Shown: positions 1 through 11,916 of the stretch, in pieces | How positions within the stretch are numbered: position 1 is the stretch's first letter | Layout of the letters: the number at the start of each line of letters is the position of its first letter | NCBI GenBank assembly: GCA_027313705.1 | Contig: DAHVDE010000051.1 | Coordinates: 1-63,147, forward strand | DNA length: 63,147 nucleotides | Reading direction: 5' to 3' | From: Actinomycetota bacterium | Lineage (GTDB): Bacteria; Actinomycetota; Actinomycetes; Streptosporangiales; Streptosporangiaceae | Made by a program: the position numbers and the translations under genes | The notes under the pieces: generated by a model | Seen by the model: the letters and a program-made list of their open reading frames with translations, nothing else | The model's database searches: none | Told to the model about the DNA's origin: nothing

Positions 1-56
1 CATCTGGCGTGCGCCAGTCATACCGGTTATCACGGCGTCCGGGCAGCCCGTCGACG
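1..56. other. Left edge, no supportable gene
   Basis: This is the stretch downstream of the glycosylase gene on the minus strand. Two ATG triplets on the minus strand (at 21 and 3) could begin a gene that runs off the left edge, but only a few codons are visible, so nothing can be assigned. Confidence 0.3.
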
Positions 57-2269
<2,213 letters not shown>

Positions 2270-2398
2270 TCAGCCCTCCCTGCATTGCCCGCTCCAAGCG
2301 TTCAGCCGACAGGCTATCTGCATGGCAGGTCCCGCGGGCAGCCGCCGGCCTGCCTTGCGCCGTGTGCCCGGTTGCCTGGCTGGCTGCGGTCAGCAAGG

Positions 2399-3634
2399 TC
2401 AGGAAGCTGCGGCCTTACGGTCCCGCTGCGCGGCGATCTTGCTCGGCAGGCCCCATAGCTCGACGAAACCCTTGGAAAGCTGCTGATCGAACATGTCGCC
2501 TGTGTCGTAGGTGGCCAGCCCGTAGTCGTAGAGCGCGAGCGCGCTGCGACGTCCGGTCACGACGGCCCGTCCGCTCTCCAACCTGACCCGCACCTCGCCG
2601 GTCACGTTCTTCGAGGCCGCGATCATGAATGCCTCAAGTGACTCGCGCAGCGGCGAGAACCAAAGCCCGTCGTACACCAGCTCGGTCCACCGCTGGCCAG
2701 CCATCCGCTTGAACCTGGCCAGGTCGCGTTCCAGGCAGGTGTTCTCGAGCTCAGCATGGGCGGCGATCAGCGTCATGGCACCAGGCGCCTCGTAGATCTC
2801 CCTGCTCTTGATCCCGACCAGCCGGTCCTCGACCATGTCGATCCGCCCGACGCCGTGCGCCCCCGCGAGCGCGTTCAGTTCGCTGATGATCTCCAGCGGA
2901 GAAAGGGATCGTCCGTCCAGGCTGTCTGGCAGCCCGTCAGTGAAGCCGATGACGATCTCCTCGGCCTGCTTGCCGAGCCCCGGATTCGACGTGTACCCGT
3001 ACACGTCCTCGTGCGGTGCCTCCCAGATGTCCTCCAGGTGCCCGGTCTCGGCCGACCGGCCCCAGACGTTCTGATCGATCGAGTAAGGCGACTTGGCCGT
3101 CACATCGATCGGCAGGCCCTTGGCGGCGGCGAACTCGATCGCCTTGTCTCGCGTCATGCCCGAGTCGCGTACCGGCGCGAACACCGTCACCTCGGGGGCC
3201 AGCGCGGCCAGGCCGACTTCGAACCGAACCTGGTCGTTGCCCTTGCCTGTGCAGCCATGTGACACCACTGAGGCGCCGTGCTCCCTGGCGACCCTGGCCA
3301 GGTGGGCCACGATCACAGGCCTGGACAAGGCAGAGACCAGCGGGTACTTATCCATGTAGAGCGCGTTCGCGCGCAGTGCGGGCATGCAGTACCCGGCGGC
3401 GAACTCCTCCCTGGCGTCTACCACCACAGCCTGCGCCGCGCCGCAGGCGAGCGCCCGCGCCTTGATCGTCTCCAGGTCCTCGCCGCCCTGGCCGACGTCA
3501 ACGGCCAGGGCGATCACCTCGGCGCCGGTCTGCTCGCCGATCCACCCGATCGCCACCGAGGTGTCTAGCCCACCGGAATAAGCGAGCACTACTCGCTGCG
3601 TCGTGGAACTCTGTGCCGTGGAACGCTGTGTCAT
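2399..3634 (-). CDS. argG: Argininosuccinate synthase
   Basis: ATP-dependent condensation of citrulline with aspartate to argininosuccinate. The N-terminal N-type ATP pyrophosphatase loop [10 protein letters not shown] is present, as are the family motifs [13 protein letters not shown] and [13 protein letters not shown], over 411 aa. The start chosen is ATG at 3634 because a strong GGGAGG lies just upstream; an in-frame TTG at 3652 overlaps the argR stop but has poorer support. The N-terminus before the loop is a short Ser/Thr/Gln-rich stretch. It sits directly after argR, so the repressor and the gene are co-expressed. The final step enzyme argH follows. Confidence 0.97.
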   Translation of the reverse strand: MTQRSTAQSSTTQRVVLAYSGGLDTSVAIGWIGEQTGAEVIALAVDVGQGGEDLETIKARALACGAAQAVVVDAREEFAAGYCMPALRANALYMDKYPLVSALSRPVIVAHLARVAREHGASVVSHGCTGKGNDQVRFEVGLAALAPEVTVFAPVRDSGMTRDKAIEFAAAKGLPIDVTAKSPYSIDQNVWGRSAETGHLEDIWEAPHEDVYGYTSNPGLGKQAEEIVIGFTDGLPDSLDGRSLSPLEIISELNALAGAHGVGRIDMVEDRLVGIKSREIYEAPGAMTLIAAHAELENTCLERDLARFKRMAGQRWTELVYDGLWFSPLRESLEAFMIAASKNVTGEVRVRLESGRAVVTGRRSALALYDYGLATYDTGDMFDQQLSKGFVELWGLPSKIAAQRDRKAAAS

Positions 3635-3648
3635 TGAACCCTCCCGAG

Positions 3649-4263
3649 TCAAGAGTCAGATTGTGCGTGCTGGCCGCCAGCGGCGGCCCGTGCCCGCCGT
3701 TCGGCGAGCCGGAGAAATGTCGCGGCCAGTTCGTCGCCTCCAGTGGGATCCCGAGCGACCACAAGCACCGTGTCGTCTCCGGCCACGGTGCCGAGCACCG
3801 AGTTAAGGCCCGACCTGTCGATCATCGAAGCCATCAGCTGAGCGGCACCTGGCGGCGTCTTGAGCACCACGAGGTTCCCGCTCGCCTCGGCAGAAAGCAG
3901 CAAGTCACCCGCCACCTTGCCCAGCGCGGCAACGGCGCCGCGGGACAGCCCGCTCAGCACCGCCGCGATCTCGACTGCCTCTTCGAGTGCGCTGGAGACT
4001 GGTGGCAGCGCAAGCTCGTCTGGATGCTCTGGCGGCAGCGCATACCGCAGTGCCCCGTCTGGCCCGCGCAACCGCACCGCCCCGAGTTCGTCCAGATCCC
4101 GCGACAGCGTCGCCTGAGTGACACGCACGCCGACTTCGGCCAGCCGGTCAGCCAGTTCGTCTTGCGAGTGCACCGGGTGACCGGGCGCCCCGAGGATGCC
4201 AGAGATCTTCGCATGCCTCGCGGCCTTGGTCGCGGGAGCGCTGGGCGCCGACGACCCGCTCAT
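3649..4263 (-). CDS. argR: Arginine repressor ArgR
   Basis: Arginine-sensing transcription factor expected to bind ARG boxes as an arginine-loaded hexamer. Residues about 15-85 form the winged helix, with the conserved [14 protein letters not shown] recognition segment. The C-terminal oligomerisation and arginine-binding domain carries [13 protein letters not shown]. The protein is 204 aa, a little longer than usual because of N- and C-terminal extensions. Its ATG overlaps the argD stop (ATGA). It lies inside the operon it most likely represses, giving a negative feedback loop through the boxes at 8717-8756. Mycobacteria carry argF between argD and argR; here the two genes abut and argF is absent. 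Confidence 0.95.
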   Translation of the reverse strand: MSGSSAPSAPATKAARHAKISGILGAPGHPVHSQDELADRLAEVGVRVTQATLSRDLDELGAVRLRGPDGALRYALPPEHPDELALPPVSSALEEAVEIAAVLSGLSRGAVAALGKVAGDLLLSAEASGNLVVLKTPPGAAQLMASMIDRSGLNSVLGTVAGDDTVLVVARDPTGGDELAATFLRLAERRARAAAGGQHAQSDS

Positions 4264-5492
4264 TCCTCCGGTCCTGACAACTCCGCCGCCCGCGCCATGA
4301 TCCCCGGCAGCGCCGCGACGAAAGACTCGGCCTGCGCGGCATTGATGATCAGCGGCGGAGCGATCCTGACAGCGTCCGGCTGAACCGCGTTGACCAGGAA
4401 CCCGGCCTGCCTGGCTGCGGCCTCGACCGAGGCTGCCACCGCCGAATTCAGCGCGATGGCCAGCCAGAGCGCGCTTCCGCGCACCCCGGCGATGAGCTCG
4501 TGGCTAACCGAGCCGATCCCTTCGGCAAGCAACGCCCCTGCCTCCGTCGCGTTGGCAAGCAGCCCGTCCTTCTCGATCGTCTCGAGCACAGCGAGCGCCG
4601 CCGCGCAGGCGATCGGATTGCCGCCGAAGGTGCTGCCGTGGTCACCCTTGGCGAAAGAACTGCCATATTCGCCGATCCCGATGCAGGCACCGATCGGCAG
4701 GCCACCGCCGAGCCCTTTGGCCAGCGTGATCACGTCTGGCACCACCCCGGCGTCCTGGAAGGCGAACCAGGACCCGGTACGCCCGATGCCGCTCTGGATC
4801 TCGTCGAGCACGAGCATCGCGCCGTTAGCGTCGCAGGCAGCCCTGGCCGCGGCGAGGTAGCCGGGCGGCGCGGGCACCACGCCGCCCTCCCCGAGGCACG
4901 GCTCGAGGAACACCGCCGCGCACTCCTGGGTGACCGCTGCCGCCAGGGCGCCGGCGTCGCCGAATGGCACGAACCTGACCTCGAAGCCGAAGGGCGCGAA
5001 AGGAGCGCGAATCGATTCCTTGCCGGTAAGGCTGAGCGAGCCCATGGACCGCCCGTGAAAGCCGTGCTCGGCGGCAACGAACACCGTGCGCGCCTGACCT
5101 TGCTGCCGCCTGACCAGTTTCACGGCCGCCTCATTGGCCTCGGTGCCGGAGTTCGCGAAGAACACTTTCCCCTCGTGCCCGAGCAAGCCAATGAGCTTTT
5201 CCGCCAGCAGGACCTGGCCCTCATGCAGGAACAGGTTGGAACTGTGCGCCAGCTTCGCTGCCTGTTCGCTGACCGCGGCGACCAGCGCCGGATGCGCGTG
5301 CCCGAGTGCGCTGACCGCGATTCCGCCGATGAGGTCGAGGTATTCCTTGCCGTCGACGTCCCAGACCACGCACCCCTGGCCCCTGGCCAGCGCCACCGGC
5401 GGTACGCCGTAGTTGGGCATCAGCGCGGCGGCGTAGCGCGCCTGCAGTTCTGCCGTGCCCGTCGCTGCCGTGCCCGTCGCTGCCGTTGTCAT
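4260..5492 (-). CDS. argD: Acetylornithine aminotransferase
   Basis: PLP-dependent class III aminotransferase that makes N-acetylornithine from N-acetylglutamate semialdehyde. The 410-aa protein shows [15 protein letters not shown] (PLP phosphate and substrate region), [12 protein letters not shown] (the Asp that contacts the PLP ring) and [15 protein letters not shown] with the Schiff-base lysine. The N-terminus has a small in-frame duplication (ATGTAATGTA). ATG start and argB stop overlap as ATGA, and its own stop overlaps the argR ATG, so translation is probably coupled through argB-argD-argR. Confidence 0.96.
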   Translation of the reverse strand: MTTAATGTAATGTAELQARYAAALMPNYGVPPVALARGQGCVVWDVDGKEYLDLIGGIAVSALGHAHPALVAAVSEQAAKLAHSSNLFLHEGQVLLAEKLIGLLGHEGKVFFANSGTEANEAAVKLVRRQQGQARTVFVAAEHGFHGRSMGSLSLTGKESIRAPFAPFGFEVRFVPFGDAGALAAAVTQECAAVFLEPCLGEGGVVPAPPGYLAAARAACDANGAMLVLDEIQSGIGRTGSWFAFQDAGVVPDVITLAKGLGGGLPIGACIGIGEYGSSFAKGDHGSTFGGNPIACAAALAVLETIEKDGLLANATEAGALLAEGIGSVSHELIAGVRGSALWLAIALNSAVAASVEAAARQAGFLVNAVQPDAVRIAPPLIINAAQAESFVAALPGIMARAAELSGPEE

Positions 5493-6460
5493 GGCGTCCT
5501 GGCCTCTCCGTCAGGCACGACCATCGTGCCGATCCCTGAGTCGGTGAAGATCTCGAGCAGGACGGCGTGCGGCAGCCGTCCGTCTAGCACATGCGCCTGC
5601 GGCACCCCGCCCGTGACCGCGGTCAGGCAGGCGGTCATCTTCGGGATCATGCCTTCGCTGAGCGCCGGCAGCATCGTCGCCAGGTCGGTGACGCTGAGCT
5701 CGCTGATCACCTGCGGCGGCCGGCCATCGGCAACGGCCTGATCGCCGCCCGGCCAGTGCGAGTACAGCCCGGCCACGTCCGTGAGCATGATCAGTTTTTC
5801 CGCTCCGAGCGCCACCGCGAGCGCGGCCGCGGCGGTGTCGGCGTTGACGTTAAGCACGTCGGTTGAGTAGTCGCTGCGGGCGACGCTGGACACGACCGGG
5901 ATGCGGCCGTCGTCGATCAGCACCTTGATGGCCCTGGGGTTGACCTGCTCGACCTCGCCGACATGACCGAGGTCAACCGGCTCCCCTGTTGCGCTCTTGC
6001 CCTGCACGCGGCGGGCCGTGAACAAGTGCGCGTCCTCACCAGACATCCCGACGGCGAAGGGACCGTGCCGGTTTATCAGGCCGACCACGTCCCTGTTCAC
6101 CTGTCCGGTCAGCACCATCCTGACCACTTCCATGGTCTGCGCGGTAGTCACCCGCAGCCCGCCGTTGAAGACCGACTCGATGCCGAGTTTATTGAGATGG
6201 CTACTGATCTGAGGGCCGCCGCCGTGAACGACGACCGGGTATAGACCGGCATATCTGAGGAAGACCACGTCCTGCGCGAACGCGAGCCGCAGCGCATCGT
6301 CTGTCATCGCGTGGCCGCCGTACTTGATGACGACGATCTTGCCGTGGAACCGGTCGAGCCAGGGCAAGGCCTCGATCAGCGTCGCGGCCTTCGCCAGGGC
6401 GCTTGCTTGCAGGCCGGTGCCCGCTTGCGGGCTGGTGCCGGCCGTCAGATCAGCCGTCAC
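5489..6460 (-). CDS. argB: Acetylglutamate kinase
   Basis: Phosphorylates N-acetylglutamate, usually the arginine-inhibited control step of the pathway. The 323-aa product has [11 protein letters not shown] (phosphate loop and lysine), VHGGGPQIS and [17 protein letters not shown], typical of the amino-acid kinase fold. The frame is open further upstream, but GTG at 6460 is chosen because it overlaps the argJ stop as GTGA and places the kinase core about 40 residues in, as in related proteins. The short N-terminal extension before the core could be the arginine-sensing N-helix of hexameric NAGKs; that is inference from family knowledge. Confidence 0.95.
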   Translation of the reverse strand: MTADLTAGTSPQAGTGLQASALAKAATLIEALPWLDRFHGKIVVIKYGGHAMTDDALRLAFAQDVVFLRYAGLYPVVVHGGGPQISSHLNKLGIESVFNGGLRVTTAQTMEVVRMVLTGQVNRDVVGLINRHGPFAVGMSGEDAHLFTARRVQGKSATGEPVDLGHVGEVEQVNPRAIKVLIDDGRIPVVSSVARSDYSTDVLNVNADTAAAALAVALGAEKLIMLTDVAGLYSHWPGGDQAVADGRPPQVISELSVTDLATMLPALSEGMIPKMTACLTAVTGGVPQAHVLDGRLPHAVLLEIFTDSGIGTMVVPDGEARTP

Positions 6461-7608
6461 GTCGAGTAGGCCGAGTTCTCGTGCACGTAGGCGGCGGTCA
6501 GGTCGGTGGTCCTGATCGTGGCGGACGCAGGTCCCGCCGACAGGTCTACCGTGATCGTCACGTCCCTTTGCTTCAGGTCGACGGCGCCGCGATCCTCGCC
6601 GGGGCCGCCATTCCGGCAAACCCAGACGCCATTGATCGCGACGTTGAGCTGATCGGCGTCGAAGGCCGCCGCCGTGGTACCGACCGCCGCGAGCACCCGG
6701 CCCCAGTTCGGGTCCTCACCGGTGATGGCGCACTTCAGCAGGTTGGACCTGGCTACCGCGCGGCCGACGGTGACGGCGTCCGCGTCGCTGGCGGCGCCGA
6801 CGACCTGAACGGAGATTGCCTTGGTGGCGCCCTCCGCGTCGAGCATTAGCTGACGTGCGAGGTCGTCGCACGCCACGGTGAGCAGTTCGGCGAACTCGGC
6901 CGGGTCAGGCGCGACCCCCGAGGCGCCGCTGGCGAGCAGGAGCACGGTGTCGTTGGTCGACATGCAACCGTCAGAGTCCAGCCGGTCGAAGGTCGCCCTC
7001 GTGGCAGCCCGCAGGGCCTTGTCGAGGTCGCTGGCCGGCAGGTCCGCGTCGGTCGTGAGGACGACAAGCATCGTCGCCAGGGCCGGGGCGAGCATCGCGG
7101 CGCCCTTGGCCATGCCGCCGATCTGGTAGCCGGCGCCGGCTACCGCAGTGGTCTTCGGCACCGTGTCGGTGGTCATGATCGCGGCCGCGGCCGACTCGCC
7201 GCCCTGCGCGCAGGCCGCCGTCACGGCGGCGGCCACGCCCGCGAGCAACTGGTGCATCGGCAGTCGCTCGCCGATGAGGCCGGTCGAGCAGACCGCGATG
7301 CCGGCCGGCGGCAAGGAAAGCAGTCCGGCCAGGTGCGCGGCCGTCCGCTCGGTGTCCGCGTAACCCTGCGGCCCGGTGCAGGCGTTAGCACCGCCTGAGT
7401 TCAGCACCACGGCGCTGACCTGGCCGTCGGCGAGAACGAGCTGGCTCCAGCGCACCGGTGCGGCCTTGACCCTGTTCGAGGTGAACACCGCGGCGGCGGC
7501 GGCGGCGGGACCATCGTTGATCACGACGGCTACGTCGGCCTTACCGGAGTTCTTGAGGCCGGCAGCGACACCGGCCGCACGGAACCCTTTTGGCACGGTC
7601 ACGCTCAC
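6457..7608 (-). CDS. argJ: Bifunctional ornithine acetyltransferase / N-acetylglutamate synthase
   Basis: Transfers acetyl from N-acetylornithine to glutamate, recycling the acetyl group, and may also use acetyl-CoA. The 383-aa precursor contains the self-cleavage region [15 protein letters not shown]; Thr179 in ALATM should become the N-terminal nucleophile of the beta chain. MTTDTVPK lies earlier and the C-terminus ends in the conserved HENSAYST. The GTG start at 7608 overlaps the argC stop as GTGA. Its presence means the operon uses the cyclic acetyl pathway, so no argE or argA is needed for flux. Confidence 0.96.
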   Translation of the reverse strand: MSVTVPKGFRAAGVAAGLKNSGKADVAVVINDGPAAAAAAVFTSNRVKAAPVRWSQLVLADGQVSAVVLNSGGANACTGPQGYADTERTAAHLAGLLSLPPAGIAVCSTGLIGERLPMHQLLAGVAAAVTAACAQGGESAAAAIMTTDTVPKTTAVAGAGYQIGGMAKGAAMLAPALATMLVVLTTDADLPASDLDKALRAATRATFDRLDSDGCMSTNDTVLLLASGASGVAPDPAEFAELLTVACDDLARQLMLDAEGATKAISVQVVGAASDADAVTVGRAVARSNLLKCAITGEDPNWGRVLAAVGTTAAAFDADQLNVAINGVWVCRNGGPGEDRGAVDLKQRDVTITVDLSAGPASATIRTTDLTAAYVHENSAYST

Positions 7609-8651
7609 GGCGCTACTCCGATCGAGGTCAGGCCGGCCGCCTCAGGCAAGCCGAGCATCAGGTTGGCGTTCTGCACGGCCTGGCCGGCCGCGCCCTTGCC
7701 GAGGTTGTCGATGGCCGCGACGACTACGGCCCGGCCCGCGCGGTGATCGACGGCGGCCTGAAGCTGGGCGCCGTTGGAGCCTGCCACCGCCCCGGTCGCC
7801 GGCCACCTGCCCGCTTCGAGCACGGTCAGGAACGGCTCGTCTTCGTAGTAGCGCCTGAGCGCTTCGTTCAGGGCCGGACTGTCCGTCGTGGCCGAGGTGA
7901 GCCTGGCCGTGCACGTCGCGAGAATGCCGCGCGGCATAGGGACAAGCAGCGGGGTAAATGACACCTTGACCGCACCCGGGTCTTTGCCCGCCGCTTCGGC
8001 CAGTGACTGCTCGATCTCGGGGATGTGCCGGTGAGCGCCCGCTACCTGATAGGCGGCGACCGAGCCCATGACCTCGCTGGCCAGCAGGTCAGCACGCACG
8101 CTCTTGCCTGCGCCCGAAGTGCCCGATGCCGCGACGACGACGAGGTCGTCCGTCGCGATCATCCCGGCCGCGACCAAGGGCGCCAGGGCGAGTATCACCG
8201 CCGTCGAGTAACAGCCAGGGGCAGCGACCCTGGTCGCCGCCTTGACCTGGTCCCGCACCCCGGCGAGCTCAGGCAGGCCGGTCACCCAGCGGCCTGCGTG
8301 GTCACCTTCGTAGTGCCTGGCCCACGCCGTCCGGTCGGCCAGCCGGAAGTCAGGTCCGAGGTCGACGATCTTCTGCTCAGCTGGCAGGCTCGCCGCGAGC
8401 GGCGCAGACTGACCGCTCGGCATGGCCATGAAGACCAGGTCGCAATCGGCGCGCTTGACCGCATGATGGGGCTCGAATACCAGGCCGGCCAGCTTTGCCT
8501 GGCCCGCCAGGCTCTGGTGCACGGCACCCGCGGTCTTCCCCGCGCTGCTGTCCGCAGTGAGCACGCCGATCTCGAACTGCGGATGCCCGGCGATCAGGCG
8601 CAGCAACTCGCCGCCCGCGTAGCCGCTGGCCCCCGCCACCGCCACCCGCAT
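7605..8651 (-). CDS. argC: N-acetyl-gamma-glutamyl-phosphate reductase
   Basis: NADPH-dependent reduction of acetylglutamyl phosphate to the semialdehyde. From ATG 8651 the protein is 348 aa and begins with the Rossmann motif VAVAGASGYAGGELLRL; the catalytic cysteine is Cys147 in PGCYSTAV. The frame is open upstream to 8828, but that extension would cross the promoter and ARG boxes, and a purine-rich GGAAGGCGGGG precedes ATG 8651. It is the first gene of the operon, so its promoter controls argC-J-B-D-R-G-H. Confidence 0.96.
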   Translation of the reverse strand: MRVAVAGASGYAGGELLRLIAGHPQFEIGVLTADSSAGKTAGAVHQSLAGQAKLAGLVFEPHHAVKRADCDLVFMAMPSGQSAPLAASLPAEQKIVDLGPDFRLADRTAWARHYEGDHAGRWVTGLPELAGVRDQVKAATRVAAPGCYSTAVILALAPLVAAGMIATDDLVVVAASGTSGAGKSVRADLLASEVMGSVAAYQVAGAHRHIPEIEQSLAEAAGKDPGAVKVSFTPLLVPMPRGILATCTARLTSATTDSPALNEALRRYYEDEPFLTVLEAGRWPATGAVAGSNGAQLQAAVDHRAGRAVVVAAIDNLGKGAAGQAVQNANLMLGLPEAAGLTSIGVAP

Positions 8652-8716
8652 CGCCGCCCCGCCTTCCGCGCCTGCTGCGCCATCTGACGGGTTCCCGGCA
8701 ACCGCCCATCCCGCCC

Positions 8717-8756
8717 GTGAATGATTATGCATCATACCGTGTGAATATGCAACTAC
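8717..8756 (-). promoter_or_regulatory. argC promoter with overlapping ARG boxes
   Basis: On the minus strand a sigma70-type promoter is visible: -35 TTGCAT at 8752-8747, a 17-nt spacer, and -10 CATAAT at 8729-8724. This predicts a start near 8717 and a leader of about 65 nt before the argC ATG. Two AT-rich ARG-box-like elements, GTGAATGATTATGCATCAT (8717-8735) and GTGTGAATATGCAAC (8739-8753), lie over the -10 and the -35. The match to TGAAT-(A/T)n-ATTCA-type ARG boxes is by eye. The placement fits steric repression by the ArgR encoded in the same operon. Confidence 0.8.
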
Positions 8757-8934
8757 CCGCGGGGCGGGTGTCCGGCGTCGCCCCCAGAGCGTGAGGAAAC
8801 TACTGCGGATAGTGACATTCCGGCTCATGCACCCCGATTAGGTCTCGAACCGGCGAGTTCGCTCCCCTGGCCTTAGGTCACTGGCGCATGATGTTGATCG
8901 CAGCCCGTCAGCAAGATTGATTAAGGAGAATGGC

Positions 8935-9381
8935 ATGCACCCCGGCGGTCGCCTGACCCGGATCTGCCAGCCTTCGCGCCGCCAGGCGCGGCCCTTCGGC
9001 CTCCTGCTGCCCGCACTGCTCGCGACGCTGCTTACTGGCCTGGCCGGCTTGGTCGCTGGCTGTAGCTCGGCGTCGCACCAGGTCAATGCCGGGCCGAAGG
9101 TGACCGCGTGCGGATCGTCGCGGACGGCCGCCAACGTGCCCATTCACGTCGAGGTCACGAAAGGTCACGTGGCCTGCGGTACCGCATTGTCCGTTGAGCG
9201 GAAGTACGCCAGGGCGATCAGGTCAGGACGGGCGCCAGGCAATGGCGGCGGCGGCCCGGTCAAGGTGAACGGCTGGACCTGCCAGGGTTACACGACTCCA
9301 GTTGTGCTGCGGACAGGCAAGGCTTCCCGGTGCACAGAAGGCAGCAACGAGATCCTGGCAATACTCCCCTCCTCAGGCTGA
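8935..9381 (+). CDS. Small secreted lipoprotein, function unknown
   Basis: A 148-aa protein starting at ATG 8935 with AAGGAG six bases upstream; an in-frame ATG at 8917 is less likely. It has a basic N-terminus, a hydrophobic stretch LLLPALLATLLTGLAGLVAG and a lipobox ending LVAGC, so it should be lipid-anchored outside the cytoplasmic membrane. The mature part contains paired cysteines in a pattern (VACGTALSVERKYA, then GWTCQGY, then a C-terminal Cys) that recurs in many small secreted actinobacterial proteins of unknown role. It is convergent with pheT and overlaps its end by 9 bp. It sits alone on the plus strand and does not look part of the arg or phe operons. Confidence 0.75.
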   Translation: MHPGGRLTRICQPSRRQARPFGLLLPALLATLLTGLAGLVAGCSSASHQVNAGPKVTACGSSRTAANVPIHVEVTKGHVACGTALSVERKYARAIRSGRAPGNGGGGPVKVNGWTCQGYTTPVVLRTGKASRCTEGSNEILAILPSSG

Positions 9382-11916
9382 CGCATCAGGGGCGCTCCTG
9401 AGCACTGCTCCGGTACGCCGCGCGGCCTCGGCGACCGCCGCATCCCTGGCAATCGCCACCTCCTCGTCGGTCAGCGTTCGGTCAGGTGCCCTGAACCTCA
9501 GTGTGTAAGCGAGCGACTTGTTCCCTGCCCCGGCCTGCTCGCCGCGGTACACGTCGAACAAGCGGATGCCCTCGAGCAGCGCGGCACCATGCGACCCGGC
9601 GACGGAACGAACTCCGGCCACAAGTGCCTCCTGCACCCGTGCCGCAGGAACGGCCGATGGCACCGCAAGCGCCACGTCCGAAGTGGCGACCGGATATCCG
9701 GAGATGAAAGGTGCCTGCACCGGAGGCACCAGGCCTGCCAACCGCTCGATCGCGCTCAGGTCAAGCTCCATCGCGCACGTCCTAGGCGCGAGCCTGAACG
9801 CCCCGATCACGCGGGGATGCAACTCGCCCGCATGCCCGACGACAACTTCCTCGCCGAACGCGCTGACGACGAACGTGGCGCACCTGCCCGGATGCCAGGG
9901 CTCCGCCTGGCTTGCCAGCACTTCGTAAGGAACCCGGCTGGCGCCCAGCACCGTCCGCGCCGCCTCGATTGCGTCGTAGAGGCTGACCTGCCGCCCCTCG
10001 CCCCACCATCCTGACGTCTCGATCTTGCCGGTCAGCACGCACCCGACGAGCCTGGGCTGGGCGGGCAGAGCCGCGTCGAACCGCTTGACCTCCGCCTTGC
10101 CCGGCGCGTGGTCAACGGGCAGCACGGGCGCCGCGCCGCAGCCGCCTTCCGCCTCGAGGAACACCTGCCCGATCTCGAACAAAGCCAGGTCAGGGAATCC
10201 ACGACCGGCATTGCGCCATGCCACCCGAAGCAGCCCTGGCAGCAGCGACGTCCGCATCAGCGGCTCATCTCCGCTGATCGGGTTGGCCAGCCGCACTGCC
10301 CGCCGCCGCGCGTCGTCAGCAGGCAACTGCATCTTGCCGAAGTCGTCCTGCGAGCCGAACGGGCTGCTGATCACCTCGACGAACCCGCTGCCGGCCAGCG
10401 CCTGCGCCACCTCGATCCGCAGCCGCTGCGCGGCGGTCCTGCCGTGCCCGGCCACCGCCCTCGGCATGGCGATCCCGATCTTGTCGTATCCCTCGATCCT
10501 GATGACTTCCTCGGCGAGGTCGCTCGGATCGGTCAGGTCGGGACGCCAGGACGGCGGCCGCACGACCAGCCGGTCACCGGCGTCGACGGCGACCGAGCAT
10601 CCCGCCTCGCGGAGCCGCCTGACCACGGTGTCGGCACCGTAAGACACTCCCGCCACCCGGTCAGGCAAGTCACCGGCGATCTCGATCGTCACCGGCTCGA
10701 TCGGCGCGGAAGCCAGCGAATACCCGGCCACCACGGAACCGCCACCGAGCGATGCCAGCAAGGCCGCGGCCTTGGCCGACGCCCGCAACGGCAACTCGTA
10801 GTCCACCCCGCGCTCGAATCGGGCTGACGCCTCGCTGAACAGCCGGTGCCGGCGGCTCATCCGCGCTATCCCTGGCGCGCTGAAGTGTGCAGCCTCGATC
10901 ACCACATTCACGGCGGCCGAACTGACCTCAGTGGCCAGGCCGCCCATGGTCCCGGCCATCGAGATCGGTCCTGACGAGTCAGTTATGACGATGTCGTCCG
11001 GGTCAAGCTGCCGCACGACGTGGTCGAGCGTCTCCAGCTTTTCCCCCTCGCGCCCGCGGCGGACCGCGATCGGACCCTGCAGGCGGTCGCGGTCGAAGGC
11101 GTGCATCGGCTGGCCGAGCTCGAGCATCAGGTAGTTCGTGACATCGACGGCCAGCGACACGCTGCGCATGCCGCACCTGGCCAGCCGCACCCGGATGGAA
11201 AGCGGTGTCACCGCGGCCGGGTCGATCCCGCTTACCTCGCGCAAGGCGAACCTGTCGCACGCGGAAGGGTCACCGATCGACGCCTGGTAGACCCGCGGAT
11301 CTGGCTTGTCCCCGGCGGGAAGTTCCCCGGCCGGGTCGGCGAACGGCACGGCGAAGGCACTGGCAAGTTCCCTGGCCAGGCCGCGAACCGAGAGCGCATG
11401 GCCCTTGTCAGGCGTCACGTTCACGTCGTAGACCACGTCCCGCAGTCCGGCGTACTCCGCGAAGTCGGCGCCGAGCGGAGCGTCGGCGGGCAGCACCAGA
11501 ATGCCCGAATGATCGTCACCGAGCGCCAGTTCGGCGGCCGAGCAGATCATGCCGTCTGACAGCTTCCCGTAGGCCTTCCTCGACCCGATCGAGATCCCGC
11601 CAGGCAGCGTGGCTCCGGGCAGGGCGAGCGGCACCAGGTCGCCGACCGCGAAGTTCGTCGCGCCGCAGATCACCCACCGCTGCTCTTCCGGCCGCTCGCC
11701 CGTGATTACCAGGCAGTACCTGATCGGCTTCTTGTGCCCGGTCAGCTCTTCGATTTCGAGCACGCGTGCGACGACGACGCCGCGGATCTGGGCTCCGACG
11801 TGCTCGACCGCCTCGATTTCCAGCCCGATCCCGGTCAGCCGCCTGCCGACCTCGGCCGGGTCGACAGGCTCGGGCAGCGGTGCGTATTCAAGCAGCCAGG
11901 ATAGTGGTACCAGCAT
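9373..11916 (-). CDS. pheT: Phenylalanine--tRNA ligase beta subunit
   Basis: Large subunit of the alpha2-beta2 PheRS. In order: N-terminal structural part, EMAP/tRNA-binding domain (about residues 40-150, IRGVVVARVLEIEEL), B3/B4 editing region, B5 (about 400-480), catalytic-like core, and the C-terminal anticodon-binding FDX-ACB domain (FISGYPVATSDVALAVP onward). At 847 aa it matches bacterial PheT. The ATG start follows the pheS stop with no gap, so the two subunits are made from one message. Confidence 0.97.
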   Translation of the reverse strand: MLVPLSWLLEYAPLPEPVDPAEVGRRLTGIGLEIEAVEHVGAQIRGVVVARVLEIEELTGHKKPIRYCLVITGERPEEQRWVICGATNFAVGDLVPLALPGATLPGGISIGSRKAYGKLSDGMICSAAELALGDDHSGILVLPADAPLGADFAEYAGLRDVVYDVNVTPDKGHALSVRGLARELASAFAVPFADPAGELPAGDKPDPRVYQASIGDPSACDRFALREVSGIDPAAVTPLSIRVRLARCGMRSVSLAVDVTNYLMLELGQPMHAFDRDRLQGPIAVRRGREGEKLETLDHVVRQLDPDDIVITDSSGPISMAGTMGGLATEVSSAAVNVVIEAAHFSAPGIARMSRRHRLFSEASARFERGVDYELPLRASAKAAALLASLGGGSVVAGYSLASAPIEPVTIEIAGDLPDRVAGVSYGADTVVRRLREAGCSVAVDAGDRLVVRPPSWRPDLTDPSDLAEEVIRIEGYDKIGIAMPRAVAGHGRTAAQRLRIEVAQALAGSGFVEVISSPFGSQDDFGKMQLPADDARRRAVRLANPISGDEPLMRTSLLPGLLRVAWRNAGRGFPDLALFEIGQVFLEAEGGCGAAPVLPVDHAPGKAEVKRFDAALPAQPRLVGCVLTGKIETSGWWGEGRQVSLYDAIEAARTVLGASRVPYEVLASQAEPWHPGRCATFVVSAFGEEVVVGHAGELHPRVIGAFRLAPRTCAMELDLSAIERLAGLVPPVQAPFISGYPVATSDVALAVPSAVPAARVQEALVAGVRSVAGSHGAALLEGIRLFDVYRGEQAGAGNKSLAYTLRFRAPDRTLTDEEVAIARDAAVAEAARRTGAVLRSAPDASA

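Noticed and set aside
4500-5741. Plus-strand open frame of 413 codons over argD/argB
   Set aside because: Antisense shadow; Arg/His/Gly-rich composition with no family signature.
8651-8828. N-terminal extension of argC to 8828
   Set aside because: It would be coded by the promoter and operator region, and the family start MRVAVAGASG lies at 8651.
8838-9168. Minus-strand small frames opposite the lipoprotein
   Set aside because: The plus-strand frame has a ribosome-binding site, signal peptide and lipobox; the minus frames have none.
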